From an uncultured Lachnospiraceae bacterium (GTDB taxonomy: Bacteria > Bacillota > Clostridia > Lachnospirales > Lachnospiraceae), in assembly GCA_910584845.1 (NCBI GenBank), contig CAJUDH010000012.1, positions 1 to 31,924 on the forward strand: 31,924 bases of DNA, given 5' to 3'. Shown in pieces: positions 13,906 to 21,805 of the stretch. Numbering within the stretch: position 1 is the stretch's first letter; the number at the start of each line of letters is the position of its first letter. Below the pieces are notes generated by a model, which searched no databases, was not told the origin of the DNA, and saw only the letters and a list, made by a program, of their open reading frames with translations. The position numbers and the translations under genes were made by a program.

Positions 13906-13988
13906 CCGGGAACCTGCCTTGCCGGCGGTAAAGTATCCTGCAGCCTGATCCGATATTGCCGGTACGGAACATTTGTATGCCTTGTGGA

Positions 13989-14048
13989 CCCTGCTTCCCG
14001 CCGGACCTGCACCGCCCAAAGTAGGCCTTGCTTTCCGCCGGACCCGCA
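13989..14048. repeat. Short direct repeat next to the DUF3048 gene
   Basis: CCCTGCTTCCCGCCGGACCT (13990-14009) recurs as CTTGCTTTCCGCCGGACCCG near 14027-14046. The second copy ends at the stop codon of the DUF3048 gene. It is part of the same repeat-rich gap. Confidence 0.4.
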
Positions 14049-15197
14049 TCACTCAAAAACAATCTTCCCCGCATCTGTAGTAGGGATAATGCATACCCAG
14101 GTTTTTCCGGGGTTTAACACAATCTCCTGGCCGTCCGGGCCATAATAATGGGTAACGCCAAACTCCCCGTCTTTCGCCCAGGAAACCTGGATAGCTTTGC
14201 CGTTGGTTATGTAATACCCACACCATAAATCTTCATGTACATTGATATTGCGGTAAGCGGTAGTGGCATAATAGCCGGCAGCGCAGCATTGGATCAAAAT
14301 ATTTTTGACGGCAATCTGCCCCTCGCTGCCCAAATGCTTTGCCCCATATTGGTAGCGGTAGTACAGCCCGTCGTCTTCATGGTATTCAAACCAAGGGTTA
14401 TTGTATTCATACCCGGGCGCCACCTTTTTCGCCTCCATGGCGGCCGGCCCGTCCAGGACGACTTCATGGCCTTCCCTGGCAAAATAGTAATGCCCTTTGT
14501 AGCCCTCGCCGTATTCCTGGGAATAGCCCAGCTTTTCGATCGCCTTTTGGATCCCGGAAAAGCTGGCATAAAAATTGTGGGGCTTTTTCCGGTCATTGCT
14601 GCGGAAAAAGGCAGAATACCCCACCCCCTCAATGCCGTTGATGTTGTCCACATTTTTTAAATAAGGCTTGGCAAAAGTGCTTTGGCCGGCATGGGCATAA
14701 ATAGCGTCAAACTCCCTGGCAAAATAGGTGTAATAAGTGCGGCAGCTCCGCACGGAGCCAATCCGCTCCAAATCGTCATAGTCCTCCATAATGGCCATGT
14801 ACCGGTTCATAACGCCTTCCACCGGCGCCTCGTACACTACGCCGGCCCGGTTGATCCCGTACTGGGGCAGGGATTCCTTGTCGTTGCTCATCATAATGGC
14901 CAAAGGCCGGCGGTTCCCCTGGGAAGCCGAAACCATCTCCCCGGTGAGGTAGCTGCGGACCATGCCGCCTTCCTCTTCCCGTTCCCAGGGCGCATATGCC
15001 TCCGGTTCCGGCTCGGTTTCCGGCTCAGACTCAGGTTCGATCACAATGCTTTCTGTCGGTTCCGGGACAGTGGCGGCTTCTGTGGCAGCCGCTTCTATGT
15101 TCTCTTTTGGTGAGCACCCTGCCATAGCCGACACACATAAAAAGGCAGCCAGGCAAACCATAGCGTCCCTCAAAACCCCTGCTCTTTTGTTCCTCAT
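14049..15197 (-). CDS. DUF3048 (YerB-type) lipoprotein
   Basis: A secreted lipoprotein: a basic N-terminus and hydrophobic core lead to the lipobox MAGC with Cys28. A Glu/Pro/Thr-rich linker (about residues 33-75) links it to two DUF3048 domains, with RRPLAIMMSNDKESLPQYGI, GVVYEAPVEGVMNRYMAIM, SVRSCRTYY and PHNFYAS, and VSWAKDGEFGVTHYYGPDGQ in the C-terminal part. The family is common in Firmicutes; function is unknown, with a cell-envelope location. ATG 15197 overlaps the ybeY stop as ATGA, so translation is coupled. At 382 residues it has normal length. It probably ends the rpsU-downstream operon. Confidence 0.93.
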   Translation of the reverse strand: MRNKRAGVLRDAMVCLAAFLCVSAMAGCSPKENIEAAATEAATVPEPTESIVIEPESEPETEPEPEAYAPWEREEEGGMVRSYLTGEMVSASQGNRRPLAIMMSNDKESLPQYGINRAGVVYEAPVEGVMNRYMAIMEDYDDLERIGSVRSCRTYYTYFAREFDAIYAHAGQSTFAKPYLKNVDNINGIEGVGYSAFFRSNDRKKPHNFYASFSGIQKAIEKLGYSQEYGEGYKGHYYFAREGHEVVLDGPAAMEAKKVAPGYEYNNPWFEYHEDDGLYYRYQYGAKHLGSEGQIAVKNILIQCCAAGYYATTAYRNINVHEDLWCGYYITNGKAIQVSWAKDGEFGVTHYYGPDGQEIVLNPGKTWVCIIPTTDAGKIVFE

Positions 15198-15691
15198 CGG
15201 TTGTATCCCCTCTCCCCTAATATATTCCGTTGCCTTTCTTCCATCACCATCCGCCCATGGCCGTCTTCATGGTCATAGCCGCATAAGTGCAGCATACTGT
15301 GGGCCAGCAAAAATGCCAGCTCCCTCTGTTGGGAATGCCCGTATTTTTCTGCCTGTTCTTTTACTTTTTCCACGGAAACCACAATATCCCCCAGGAGCAG
15401 CTCCCCGGTCTCAGGGTTAAAACAGTCTTCTACCTGTTCTTCCACATGGCTGAAATCCGATTCCCGTTCAAAATCCAGCATAGGGAAAGAAAGGACGTCC
15501 GTAGGCATGTCCAGCTGGCGGTATTCCCGGTTCATCTCCTGGATGGACGGGTTATCGGTCAGCAATACGTTGACCTCCACCTCATAAGGGCATTGTTCAT
15601 AGTCCAGCACTGCCGGCACCACATCCCGGATAATTTCCTCGTAGGGGATGTCCAGGCTTTCCTTGGCCTCATACTCAATATTTATAGTCAT
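15194..15691 (-). CDS. ybeY: Endoribonuclease YbeY (rRNA maturation factor)
   Basis: YbeY is a zinc metallo-endoribonuclease needed for 16S rRNA 3' end maturation and ribosome quality control. The zinc site is visible as HSMLHLCGYDH with His131, His135 and His141; the common HG is HS here. DMPTDVLSFP and GELLLGDIVVS are further family motifs. ATG 15691 is preceded by GGGGAGG, inside the end of phoH (17-base overlap), and the longer frame is antisense-like residue and rejected. It overlaps the DUF3048 start by 4 bases. The 165 residues are normal. The phoH-ybeY pair is conserved in Firmicutes. Confidence 0.97.
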   Translation of the reverse strand: MTINIEYEAKESLDIPYEEIIRDVVPAVLDYEQCPYEVEVNVLLTDNPSIQEMNREYRQLDMPTDVLSFPMLDFERESDFSHVEEQVEDCFNPETGELLLGDIVVSVEKVKEQAEKYGHSQQRELAFLLAHSMLHLCGYDHEDGHGRMVMEERQRNILGERGYNR

Positions 15692-16688
15692 GTTTCCTCC
15701 CCTTTTGCTCTGGCCTGCCGCTTTTGGGCTGTGCTTTCCGTTCGTAGTCGTCATAGGCCTGCACGATTTTTTGCACCAGGGGATGGCGGACCACATCTTC
15801 ACTGGTCAGGCTGCAAAAACCAATGTCCTCAATCTTGCGCAGCACCTTCATGGCGGCGTCCAGACCGGATGCCGCCCCTCCGGGCAGGTCTTTTTGGGTC
15901 TTGTCCCCGGTAACGACCACTTTAGACCCGAACCCGATGCGGGTCAGGAACATTTTCATTTGGGCCGGCGTGGTATTCTGTGCTTCATCCAGGATAATGT
16001 AGGCGTTATCCAAAGTCCTTCCCCTCATATATGCCAACGGCGCTACCTCAATCAGCCCCTTTTCCGAATTATGCAAAAAACTTTCCGCGCCCATAATCTG
16101 ATACAAAGCATCATATAAAGGGCGGAGGTAAGGGTCAATTTTGCTTTGCAGGTCACCGGGCAGGAAGCCTAGCTTCTCCCCTGCCTCTATGGCAGGGCGG
16201 GTCAGGATAATCCGGCCCACCTCATTGTTTTTAAAAGCCTGGATCGCCATGGCCATAGCCAGGTAAGTCTTACCGGTACCTGCCGGCCCTACGCCAAACA
16301 CAATCATCTTTTCCCGGATAGCGTCCACATACTGCTTTTGCCCCAGCGTTTTGGGCTTTACCGGCTTCCCGTTTATGGTACGGCAGATAATATCTTTATC
16401 AATCTCCAAAATCACCCCGTCCGATTCGGTAAAAGACAAAGATAACGCATAGTCTACGTTCTGCTCCGAGATGGTATTCCCCCGCCGGGAAAGCTCTACC
16501 AGGTTATTAAACACACTTTTGGCCCGCCGGATCATCTCCTCAGGGCCAATAAATTTAATCGCCCCGTCCCTGGCCACTATAGTTACCCGTAACGTCCGTT
16601 CTATTTTTTTCAGGTATTGGTCAAACTGGCCGCATACATTGCGCTCATGTTCAACGGGTATGTCAATAATCGTCTCCACTACGCTCAT
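15675..16688 (-). CDS. phoH: PhoH-like ATPase
   Basis: PhoH family proteins are cytosolic P-loop ATPases related to RNA helicase-like enzymes; the B. subtilis homologue neighbours ybeY. The N-terminal KH-like part (about residues 15-75) is followed by Walker A GPAGTGKT (134-141), the Walker B AYIILDEAQNTTPAQMKMFL, and GFGSKVVVTGDKTQKDLP. The C-terminus is basic (KSGRPEQKGRKHDYKY). ATG 16688 lies within the end of yqfD (26-base overlap); GGAGA lies 13 bases upstream. At 337 residues it has normal length. Coupled expression with ybeY suggests an RNA-related role. Confidence 0.96.
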   Translation of the reverse strand: MSVVETIIDIPVEHERNVCGQFDQYLKKIERTLRVTIVARDGAIKFIGPEEMIRRAKSVFNNLVELSRRGNTISEQNVDYALSLSFTESDGVILEIDKDIICRTINGKPVKPKTLGQKQYVDAIREKMIVFGVGPAGTGKTYLAMAMAIQAFKNNEVGRIILTRPAIEAGEKLGFLPGDLQSKIDPYLRPLYDALYQIMGAESFLHNSEKGLIEVAPLAYMRGRTLDNAYIILDEAQNTTPAQMKMFLTRIGFGSKVVVTGDKTQKDLPGGAASGLDAAMKVLRKIEDIGFCSLTSEDVVRHPLVQKIVQAYDDYERKAQPKSGRPEQKGRKHDYKY

Positions 16689-17907
16689 CTGCTAGATCCG
16701 TCTCCTTTTCTGCCTGGCGGATTTCCCGCCCAACCCCAATCTGCCTCTCCAATAGGAATTCCCCCTGAACCTCCCAGCAAGAATCTCCCCTTAGTATTTT
16801 AACACTATTTTCAAGAATTTGTACCCCCTTTTCTGCTAAATTTTCCATCTTCTTTTGATGGATCTTCTGTTTTTCCCGTTCCAGGTCTTCTTTTGTCTGA
16901 AAACGCTCATAAGTCTGGTATTCCTGTGCCAGGATCTGGTCCACCCAGACTGGCAGGAAAAAGTCCCCCAACACTGCCACCTGGCTGCTGCGGGAAGTAA
17001 CCTCCCAGGGGTTTTGGCCTATGGATGGCAACATCCAAAGGAACGAAAGGCTGCCTGCCCGGATCCGTAGCCCCCGGCGTTTTTTGCCTGTATCGGACCG
17101 TTTTGTAGCCAGCCGGGGGACCGTCTCCCGATATGCTTCTGTGGTAACCGCATAAATGTCGGCATCCGCATGGACCAGCCGCATATCCACCATCTCTTCC
17201 GCATCATTGTAAACCGGCAATTCCCCGCTGACCAGCACCTGCCCGGCCTCTACCGAGTCTCCGATTGCCACCTGGGCCTTTCCCCTGCGGACCACCATAC
17301 GGGTGATGGTCCCGGCATTTTCCGCAACCAGATCCCTTGGGCCGTCGTCCTTTACCGGAATGCTTCCCATCACCTCATTTTCTTTGACCTTAATCATCAG
17401 CCGGGTTCCGGAAATCCGGGCAGAGACCCAAATAATTTCCGGGTAATGGCTACGGATGGACTCCTCCAGCTGGCCACAGTCTATCCCTGCTTTCCGTTTT
17501 CCGTATCGGATGTCCAGGGTATCCAAATAGTGCAGCAGGGTATCGTCCGTAAACCGGTAATTCCCGTCTACCGTAATGTCCCAGATAAATTGGGACATTA
17601 CAAAAAGCACCAGGCAAAACAATGCCAGGCCCACGGCAAAAAGTTTGCGGCGCCGGTTCTGATATAAAAAAAAGGGAAGCCCAAACCTCCCCAGAATCAA
17701 TAGCCTTACCTGGGCTTTCTTCACCAGGGGCCGTACACGGCGGAAATCCTTCACGGTAATAAAAAACTGGTATCCGCCATCCTGATACCTAAGGTCCCAG
17801 ATCACAATCTGCCTGGCCATGCATAGGTTTAAAAACCGCTCCGGTGAAAACCCCTTAAGCCGTATCCGCAAATACCCGCCACAATAATGCTTTAAGGCTT
17901 CTTTCAC
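16663..17907 (-). CDS. yqfD: Sporulation protein YqfD
   Basis: YqfD is a membrane protein of the sporulation programme in Firmicutes. The GTG at 17907 is chosen because AGGAGGTGGGG ends 3 bases before it; the ATG at 17925 would place this site inside the gene. The N-terminal domain (GYLRIRLKGFSPERFLNLC) leads to a transmembrane segment around KLFAVGLALFCLVLFVMSQF. A large extracytoplasmic part follows with WVSARISGTRLMIKVKENEV and QVAIGDSVEAGQVLVSGELP, which resembles a biotinyl/lipoyl-like fold. The end is charged and helical. It follows yqfC by 14 bases and is co-transcribed with yqfC, phoH and ybeY. Confidence 0.93.
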   Translation of the reverse strand: MKEALKHYCGGYLRIRLKGFSPERFLNLCMARQIVIWDLRYQDGGYQFFITVKDFRRVRPLVKKAQVRLLILGRFGLPFFLYQNRRRKLFAVGLALFCLVLFVMSQFIWDITVDGNYRFTDDTLLHYLDTLDIRYGKRKAGIDCGQLEESIRSHYPEIIWVSARISGTRLMIKVKENEVMGSIPVKDDGPRDLVAENAGTITRMVVRRGKAQVAIGDSVEAGQVLVSGELPVYNDAEEMVDMRLVHADADIYAVTTEAYRETVPRLATKRSDTGKKRRGLRIRAGSLSFLWMLPSIGQNPWEVTSRSSQVAVLGDFFLPVWVDQILAQEYQTYERFQTKEDLEREKQKIHQKKMENLAEKGVQILENSVKILRGDSCWEVQGEFLLERQIGVGREIRQAEKETDLADERSGDDY

Positions 17908-17921
17908 TACCCCACCTCCTG

Positions 17922-18191
17922 TCAATCCCCGAACTCCATGGATTGGATCTGTCCGCTGATTTTCATTTCGTCATGGTTATAATAGTCAATATGAAGCCGT
18001 TTTCCGTGAAATTGCAGTTTACAGTTTTTCGCTTGCAGCTTCACCGTCTGGTCATCATAAATAAGGATCCCACGGTAATTCTCTACAATGGCACAGGTAC
18101 GTCCCACAAAAGATACCAATACCTCCCCCAACACCACATCTCTTGGCAATTTTAAATTTTCTGCCGCTGCCGCTTTCACTTGATCAAACAA
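17922..18191 (-). CDS. yqfC: Sporulation protein YqfC
   Basis: YqfC is a small protein related to YabP/YqfC. The product (89 residues) shows LGEVLVSFVGRTCAIVENYR and GILIYDDQTVKLQAK, the family core. The best start is TTG 18191 with weak AGGG upstream. Just upstream, a weak match to a sigma-E promoter is seen on the minus strand (ATA at 18248-18246, a 16-base gap, CGTAGAAT at 18229-18222); yqfC and yqfD are sigma-E controlled in B. subtilis, so this is plausible but unproved. It starts the yqfC-yqfD-phoH-ybeY run. Confidence 0.9.
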   Translation of the reverse strand: MFDQVKAAAAENLKLPRDVVLGEVLVSFVGRTCAIVENYRGILIYDDQTVKLQAKNCKLQFHGKRLHIDYYNHDEMKISGQIQSMEFGD

Positions 18192-18229
18192 AGGATTTTC
18201 CCTATATGGATAATTACTAATATTCTACG

Positions 18230-18260
18230 AAAAAATCCCCAGCCTTATGACTGAGGATTT
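18230..18260 (-). terminator. Intrinsic terminator of rpsU
   Basis: On the minus strand AAATCCTCAG pairs with CTGGGGATTT (one mismatch), followed by a T run. It starts 8 bases after the rpsU stop codon. Confidence 0.75.
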
Positions 18261-18267
18261 AAAACGT

Positions 18268-18444
18268 TTAATTGTATTTACGTTTTCTTGCGGCTTCAGA
18301 CTTTTTCTTGCGTCTGACGCTCGGTTTCTCGTAATGTTCCCTCTTACGAATCTCCTGTTGAATGCCTGCCTTTGCGCAGTTTCTTTTGAATCTGCGCAAT
18401 GCGCTGTCCAGGCTTTCGTTTTCTTTAACGATTACGTTCGACAT
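18268..18444 (-). CDS. rpsU: 30S ribosomal protein S21
   Basis: S21 is a small basic protein of the 30S subunit, near the 3' end of 16S rRNA, active in initiation. The 58 residues begin MSNVIVKENESLDSALRRFK and end in the strongly basic VRRKKKSEAARKRKYN, the standard family pattern. ATG 18444 follows GGAGGTAAGG at a somewhat long distance. It has its own promoter at 18521-18548 and terminator at 18230-18260, so it can be expressed as a single unit at high level. It lies between alaS and yqfC, a common clostridial arrangement. Confidence 0.97.
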   Translation of the reverse strand: MSNVIVKENESLDSALRRFKRNCAKAGIQQEIRKREHYEKPSVRRKKKSEAARKRKYN

Positions 18445-18520
18445 CGATCACACCTTACCTCCCTCCAGTTGTGTACTTGTGCATAATACAACTGTTTGGG
18501 TATTTATTCGCACTACGTAA

Positions 18521-18548
18521 ATTATAGCATAAATTCTCCATTCGTCAA
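18521..18548 (-). promoter_or_regulatory. Strong promoter of rpsU
   Basis: On the minus strand TTGACG (18548-18543) is followed after 16 bases by an extended -10, TGCTATAAT (TATAAT at 18526-18521). This leaves a leader of about 70 bases before rpsU. Confidence 0.75.
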
Positions 18549-18625
18549 CTATTTTTTGCAAATCCTGGGGAATTTTGTTTTAAATTTATGAGGCAATCCA
18601 GATACCTTCACGGTTATAAAATTAT

Positions 18626-21265
18626 TTACTTTATTTGCTGCTTCGCCGTCTCATATGCCTTTTCCAGGGCAGCGTCCACACCTGCCGGATTTTTGCCGCC
18701 GGCCTGGGCCATATTGGGGCGTCCGCCCCCGCCCCCGCCGACCAGGGAAGCGATGGCTTTGATCAGGTTCCCTGCATGGGCCCCTTTCTTCTGGGCGCCG
18801 TCTGTGGCAGTGGCCATCAGGCTGACCTTCCCGTCCGTGACGCAGGCCAGTACCACTACGCCTTCCCCCAGTTTGCCTTTCAGCTGGTCCCCCAGTTCCC
18901 GCATGCCGTTCATATCCACGTCGTTTACTTTGGCAGCAAGGACTTTCACGCCGTTGACTTCCCTTACCTGGTCCATCACATCGCCCAAAGATTCTTTCGC
19001 CAGCCGGCCCTTCAGCTTTTCATTTTCCGCATGCAGCGCGCGGATCTCTTCCATCATAGCCTCGATCCGGGACTTTAACTCTGCCGGGGTGGTTTTGGCT
19101 GCCTTGGCTGCCTGGTGGAGATCATCTTCCGCCTTTTGGTAGTAAGCGGCCAGCCCGTCGCCGGTCAGCGCCTCGATCCTGCGGACGCCTGCGGCAATAC
19201 CGGCTTCGGAAAGGATCTTAAACGAACGGATCTCACCAGTATGGCCCACGTGAGTACCGCCGCAAAGCTCGGTAGAGAAGTCGCCCATCTTAACCACACG
19301 TACCTTCTCGCCATATTTTTCGCCAAAAAGCGCCATAGCGCCCGTTTTCTTCGCTTCATCCAGACTCATCTCCTGCGTGGCCACGTCCAGGTCTTCCCGG
19401 ATTTCCTTGTTTACCAGGTCTTCCACCGCTTTCCATTCTTCCGGGGCCATAGCAGAAAAATGGGTGAAGTCAAACCGCAGCCTGTCCGGGGTCACCAAAG
19501 AGCCCGCTTGTTCCACATGATCCCCCAAAACCGTGCGCAGCGCCTTCTGCAGCAGATGGGTAGCGCTATGGTTTTTCTCCGTAGAACGGCGTCCGTCCGG
19601 GTCTACCTTAAGGGTAACGGCCTGCCCTACGGCAAACATACCGGAAACCATCCTGCCTACATGGCCCACTTTGCCGCCCTGCAAATGGATGGTGTCTTCC
19701 ACCCGGAACTTGCCCCCTGCCCCTTCAATCACGCCGGTATCCCCGGACTGGCCGCCCATGGTGCCATAAAAAGGCGTTTCTTCCACGATAACGGTACCGG
19801 GCTGGCCGTCGGTGAGGGCCTCAACCAATTCCGTCTCCGTAGCCAGCACCGTGATGGCAGAATCATGGCAAAGGCGGTCGTATCCCACAAAAGCAGTGGT
19901 AATGGCTGCCGGGATCGACTGGTAAACCGTCACGTCCGCCCCCATGTAATTGGTAGCCTTCCGGGCTTTCCTGGCCTTGTCCCGCTGTTGCCTCATGGCG
20001 GCCTGGAACCCGGCTTCGTCTACCCCCAGGTTTTTCTCCGCCAGGATTTCAATGGTCAAATCCAGGGGGAACCCGTAGGTGTCATAGAGTTTAAAGGCAT
20101 TTTCGCCGTTGAGCATATTTTCGCCTTTTGCTGCCATCTCGGCTTCCATATCCGCTAAAATCGAAAGCCCCTGGTCAATATTGCGGTTGAATTTTTCCTC
20201 TTCTTCCGCCAACACTTTCAGGATCATAGCCTTCTTTTCTTCCAATTCCGGGTACCCGTCTTTGGAAAGGGCAATCACCGTCTTTGCCAGCCGGGCCATA
20301 AACTGCCCTTCGATCCCCAAAAGCCTTCCGTGGCGGGCCGCCCGGCGCAACAGGCGCCGCAGTACATATCCCCGCCCTTCGTTGGAAGGCATAATACCGT
20401 CGGAAACCATAAAGGTACAGGATTTCACATGGTCGGCAATAATCCGCAAGGACACGTCTTTTTTCTCGTCAGCCAGGTACTGGGTATGGGCCATGGCGCA
20501 GACTTCATCCATCAGCGCCTTGTTGGTATCTACCGTAAACAAGGAGTCTGCTTCCTGCACCACCACGGCCAAACGTTCCAGGCCCATGCCGGTATCAATG
20601 TTTTTTTGTTTTAACTCGGTATAGTTGCCATGGCCGTCATTGTCAAACTGGGTAAACACGTTGTTCCATACTTCAATGTAGCGGTCGCAGTCACATCCCA
20701 CCGTACAGCCCGGTTTGCCGCAGCCATATTTCTCGCCCCTGTCATAATAAATCTCAGAGCAAGGGCCGCAAGGGCCTGCCCCATGTTCCCAGAAGTTGTC
20801 TTCTTTGCCGAAGCGGAAAATCCGCCCTTGGGGGATGCCTACTTTTTTGTTCCAAATCTCAAAAGCCTCTTCGTCGTCCAGGTAAATGGACGGATAGAGG
20901 CGGTCCGGGTCAAGCCCCACAACCTCGGTCAAAAACTCCCAGGACCAGTGGATGGCTTCGTCTTTAAAATAATCCCCGAAAGAGAAATTGCCCAACATCT
21001 CAAAAAAAGTCCCGTGGCGTGCAGTTTTTCCGATATTTTCAATGTCGCCGGTACGGATGCACTTCTGGCAGGTAGTCACCCTCCTGCGGGGCGGGATCTC
21101 CTGCCCGGTAAAATAAGGCTTCAATGGCGCCATGCCGGAGTTGATCAGCAGCAGGCTATTGTCATTGTGGGGGACCAGCGGGAAACTTTTCATCGCCAGG
21201 TGCCCCTTGCTTTCAAAAAACTCCAGAAACATTTTCCTCAGTTCATTTACGCCATACTTCTTCAC
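18626..21265 (-). CDS. alaS: Alanyl-tRNA synthetase
   Basis: AlaRS charges tRNA-Ala and edits mischarged Ser and Gly. The 879 residues are full length. The aminoacylation core shows LLINSGMAPLKPYFTG, RHGTFFEMLGNFSFGDYF and DTGMGLERL. A Cys-rich insert (YGCGKPGCTVGCDC) follows GPCGPCSEIYYDRG. The editing domain has HSATHLL (His566, His570) and CGGTHV (Cys668, His672) as zinc ligands. The C-terminal region is helical then DHH-like with a glycine run (VGGGGGGRPNMAQAGG). The start is GTG 21265 with GGAGG 9 bases upstream. It is preceded by a small membrane-protein gene and shares its promoter at 21662-21690. Confidence 0.99.
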   Translation of the reverse strand: MKKYGVNELRKMFLEFFESKGHLAMKSFPLVPHNDNSLLLINSGMAPLKPYFTGQEIPPRRRVTTCQKCIRTGDIENIGKTARHGTFFEMLGNFSFGDYFKDEAIHWSWEFLTEVVGLDPDRLYPSIYLDDEEAFEIWNKKVGIPQGRIFRFGKEDNFWEHGAGPCGPCSEIYYDRGEKYGCGKPGCTVGCDCDRYIEVWNNVFTQFDNDGHGNYTELKQKNIDTGMGLERLAVVVQEADSLFTVDTNKALMDEVCAMAHTQYLADEKKDVSLRIIADHVKSCTFMVSDGIMPSNEGRGYVLRRLLRRAARHGRLLGIEGQFMARLAKTVIALSKDGYPELEEKKAMILKVLAEEEEKFNRNIDQGLSILADMEAEMAAKGENMLNGENAFKLYDTYGFPLDLTIEILAEKNLGVDEAGFQAAMRQQRDKARKARKATNYMGADVTVYQSIPAAITTAFVGYDRLCHDSAITVLATETELVEALTDGQPGTVIVEETPFYGTMGGQSGDTGVIEGAGGKFRVEDTIHLQGGKVGHVGRMVSGMFAVGQAVTLKVDPDGRRSTEKNHSATHLLQKALRTVLGDHVEQAGSLVTPDRLRFDFTHFSAMAPEEWKAVEDLVNKEIREDLDVATQEMSLDEAKKTGAMALFGEKYGEKVRVVKMGDFSTELCGGTHVGHTGEIRSFKILSEAGIAAGVRRIEALTGDGLAAYYQKAEDDLHQAAKAAKTTPAELKSRIEAMMEEIRALHAENEKLKGRLAKESLGDVMDQVREVNGVKVLAAKVNDVDMNGMRELGDQLKGKLGEGVVVLACVTDGKVSLMATATDGAQKKGAHAGNLIKAIASLVGGGGGGRPNMAQAGGKNPAGVDAALEKAYETAKQQIK

Positions 21266-21282
21266 GTTTTATGTCCTCCGTA

Positions 21283-21438
21283 CTATTTGCCTTCCTGGCT
21301 GGAAGATGCTTTTTTCGCATCCCGGCTGTCCCTGAATTTCTTTCCCAAGATGATCCCCGCATAGGCCAGAACTGCGAAAATCACCGCTTTTACCCCGTTC
21401 GCGATCAAGCTGCTAAAAAATCCGCTTCCTGTAATCAT
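21283..21438 (-). CDS. Small membrane protein upstream of alaS (51 aa)
   Basis: ATG 21438 is chosen because GGAGG lies 11 bases upstream; an in-frame ATG six codons earlier lacks a ribosome site. The product has a short N-terminus (MITGSGFFSSLIANG), one hydrophobic segment of about 20 residues (VKAVIFAVLAYAGIILG) and a charged tail (KKFRDSRDAKKASSSQEGK), so it should span the membrane once with the tail in the cytosol. It lies 17 bases before alaS in the same transcript. I do not recognise a family; linkage to alaS is seen, meaning unknown. Confidence 0.65.
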   Translation of the reverse strand: MITGSGFFSSLIANGVKAVIFAVLAYAGIILGKKFRDSRDAKKASSSQEGK

Positions 21439-21655
21439 TGCTACTTTCGCCTCCATATGAAATTGATAGGCACCGCGGCCAATACACCTGTGGAACGCCG
21501 CTATCTACCCCGAAAACCCCCGCCGGGTATCCGCCCCTGTGCCAGGCCGGTTTCCCGCGGCTCAAACGGCGGCTGCGTCCAAAGGGCCCTGCACGCCAGG
21601 CAGGATGAGCGGCAAGGGGGAGCGGATAAGCAGCAACGTTTTGGCCACTGTCCAT
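21439..21655 (-). other. Long GC-rich leader of the alaS transcript
   Basis: From the predicted start near 21655 to the first gene at 21438 lie about 217 bases. They are much richer in G and C than the promoter region and contain several short inverted repeats. No T-box signature (AGGGTGGNACCGCG) is visible on the transcribed strand. No convincing gene is seen. Confidence 0.35.
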
Positions 21656-21661
21656 TTTCTT

Positions 21662-21690
21662 ATCTTATCATAGAGGGAAGTATTTAGCAA
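21662..21690 (-). promoter_or_regulatory. Promoter for the alaS transcript
   Basis: On the minus strand TTGCTA (21690-21685) is followed after 17 bases by TAAGAT (21667-21662), placing the start near 21655. Confidence 0.55.
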
Positions 21691-21728
21691 GACAGAAAAA
21701 CTTTTGATTTTTATTTACATTTTTTTAA

Positions 21729-21758
21729 TTGGGAAAAACCGCCGGCTTATGTTAAGAT
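21729..21758 (+). promoter_or_regulatory. Promoter for the DUF1538 / P-II unit
   Basis: TTGGGA (21729-21734), an 18-base spacer and TAAGAT (21753-21758) form a moderate promoter. TATCAT at 21761-21766 is an alternative -10. Confidence 0.45.
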
Positions 21759-21805
21759 AGTATCATATTTTTAGGATCCATCGAAAAAGGGAGGGCAGCG
21801 GCAAA

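Noticed and set aside
18626..20158. Several long plus-strand open frames (for example 19115-20158)
   Set aside because: They are shadows of alaS caused by its high GC content; codon pattern and motifs support only the minus-strand gene.
21465..21480. T-box-like string GGCACCGCGG upstream of alaS
   Set aside because: It reads on the plus strand, opposite to alaS, and lacks the AGGGTGG part and an antiterminator-terminator pair.
21413..21655. 80-residue open frame in the alaS leader, possible Ala-rich leader peptide
   Set aside because: Its ATG coincides with the predicted transcript start, it has no ribosome binding site, and its composition looks like GC-rich chance coding.
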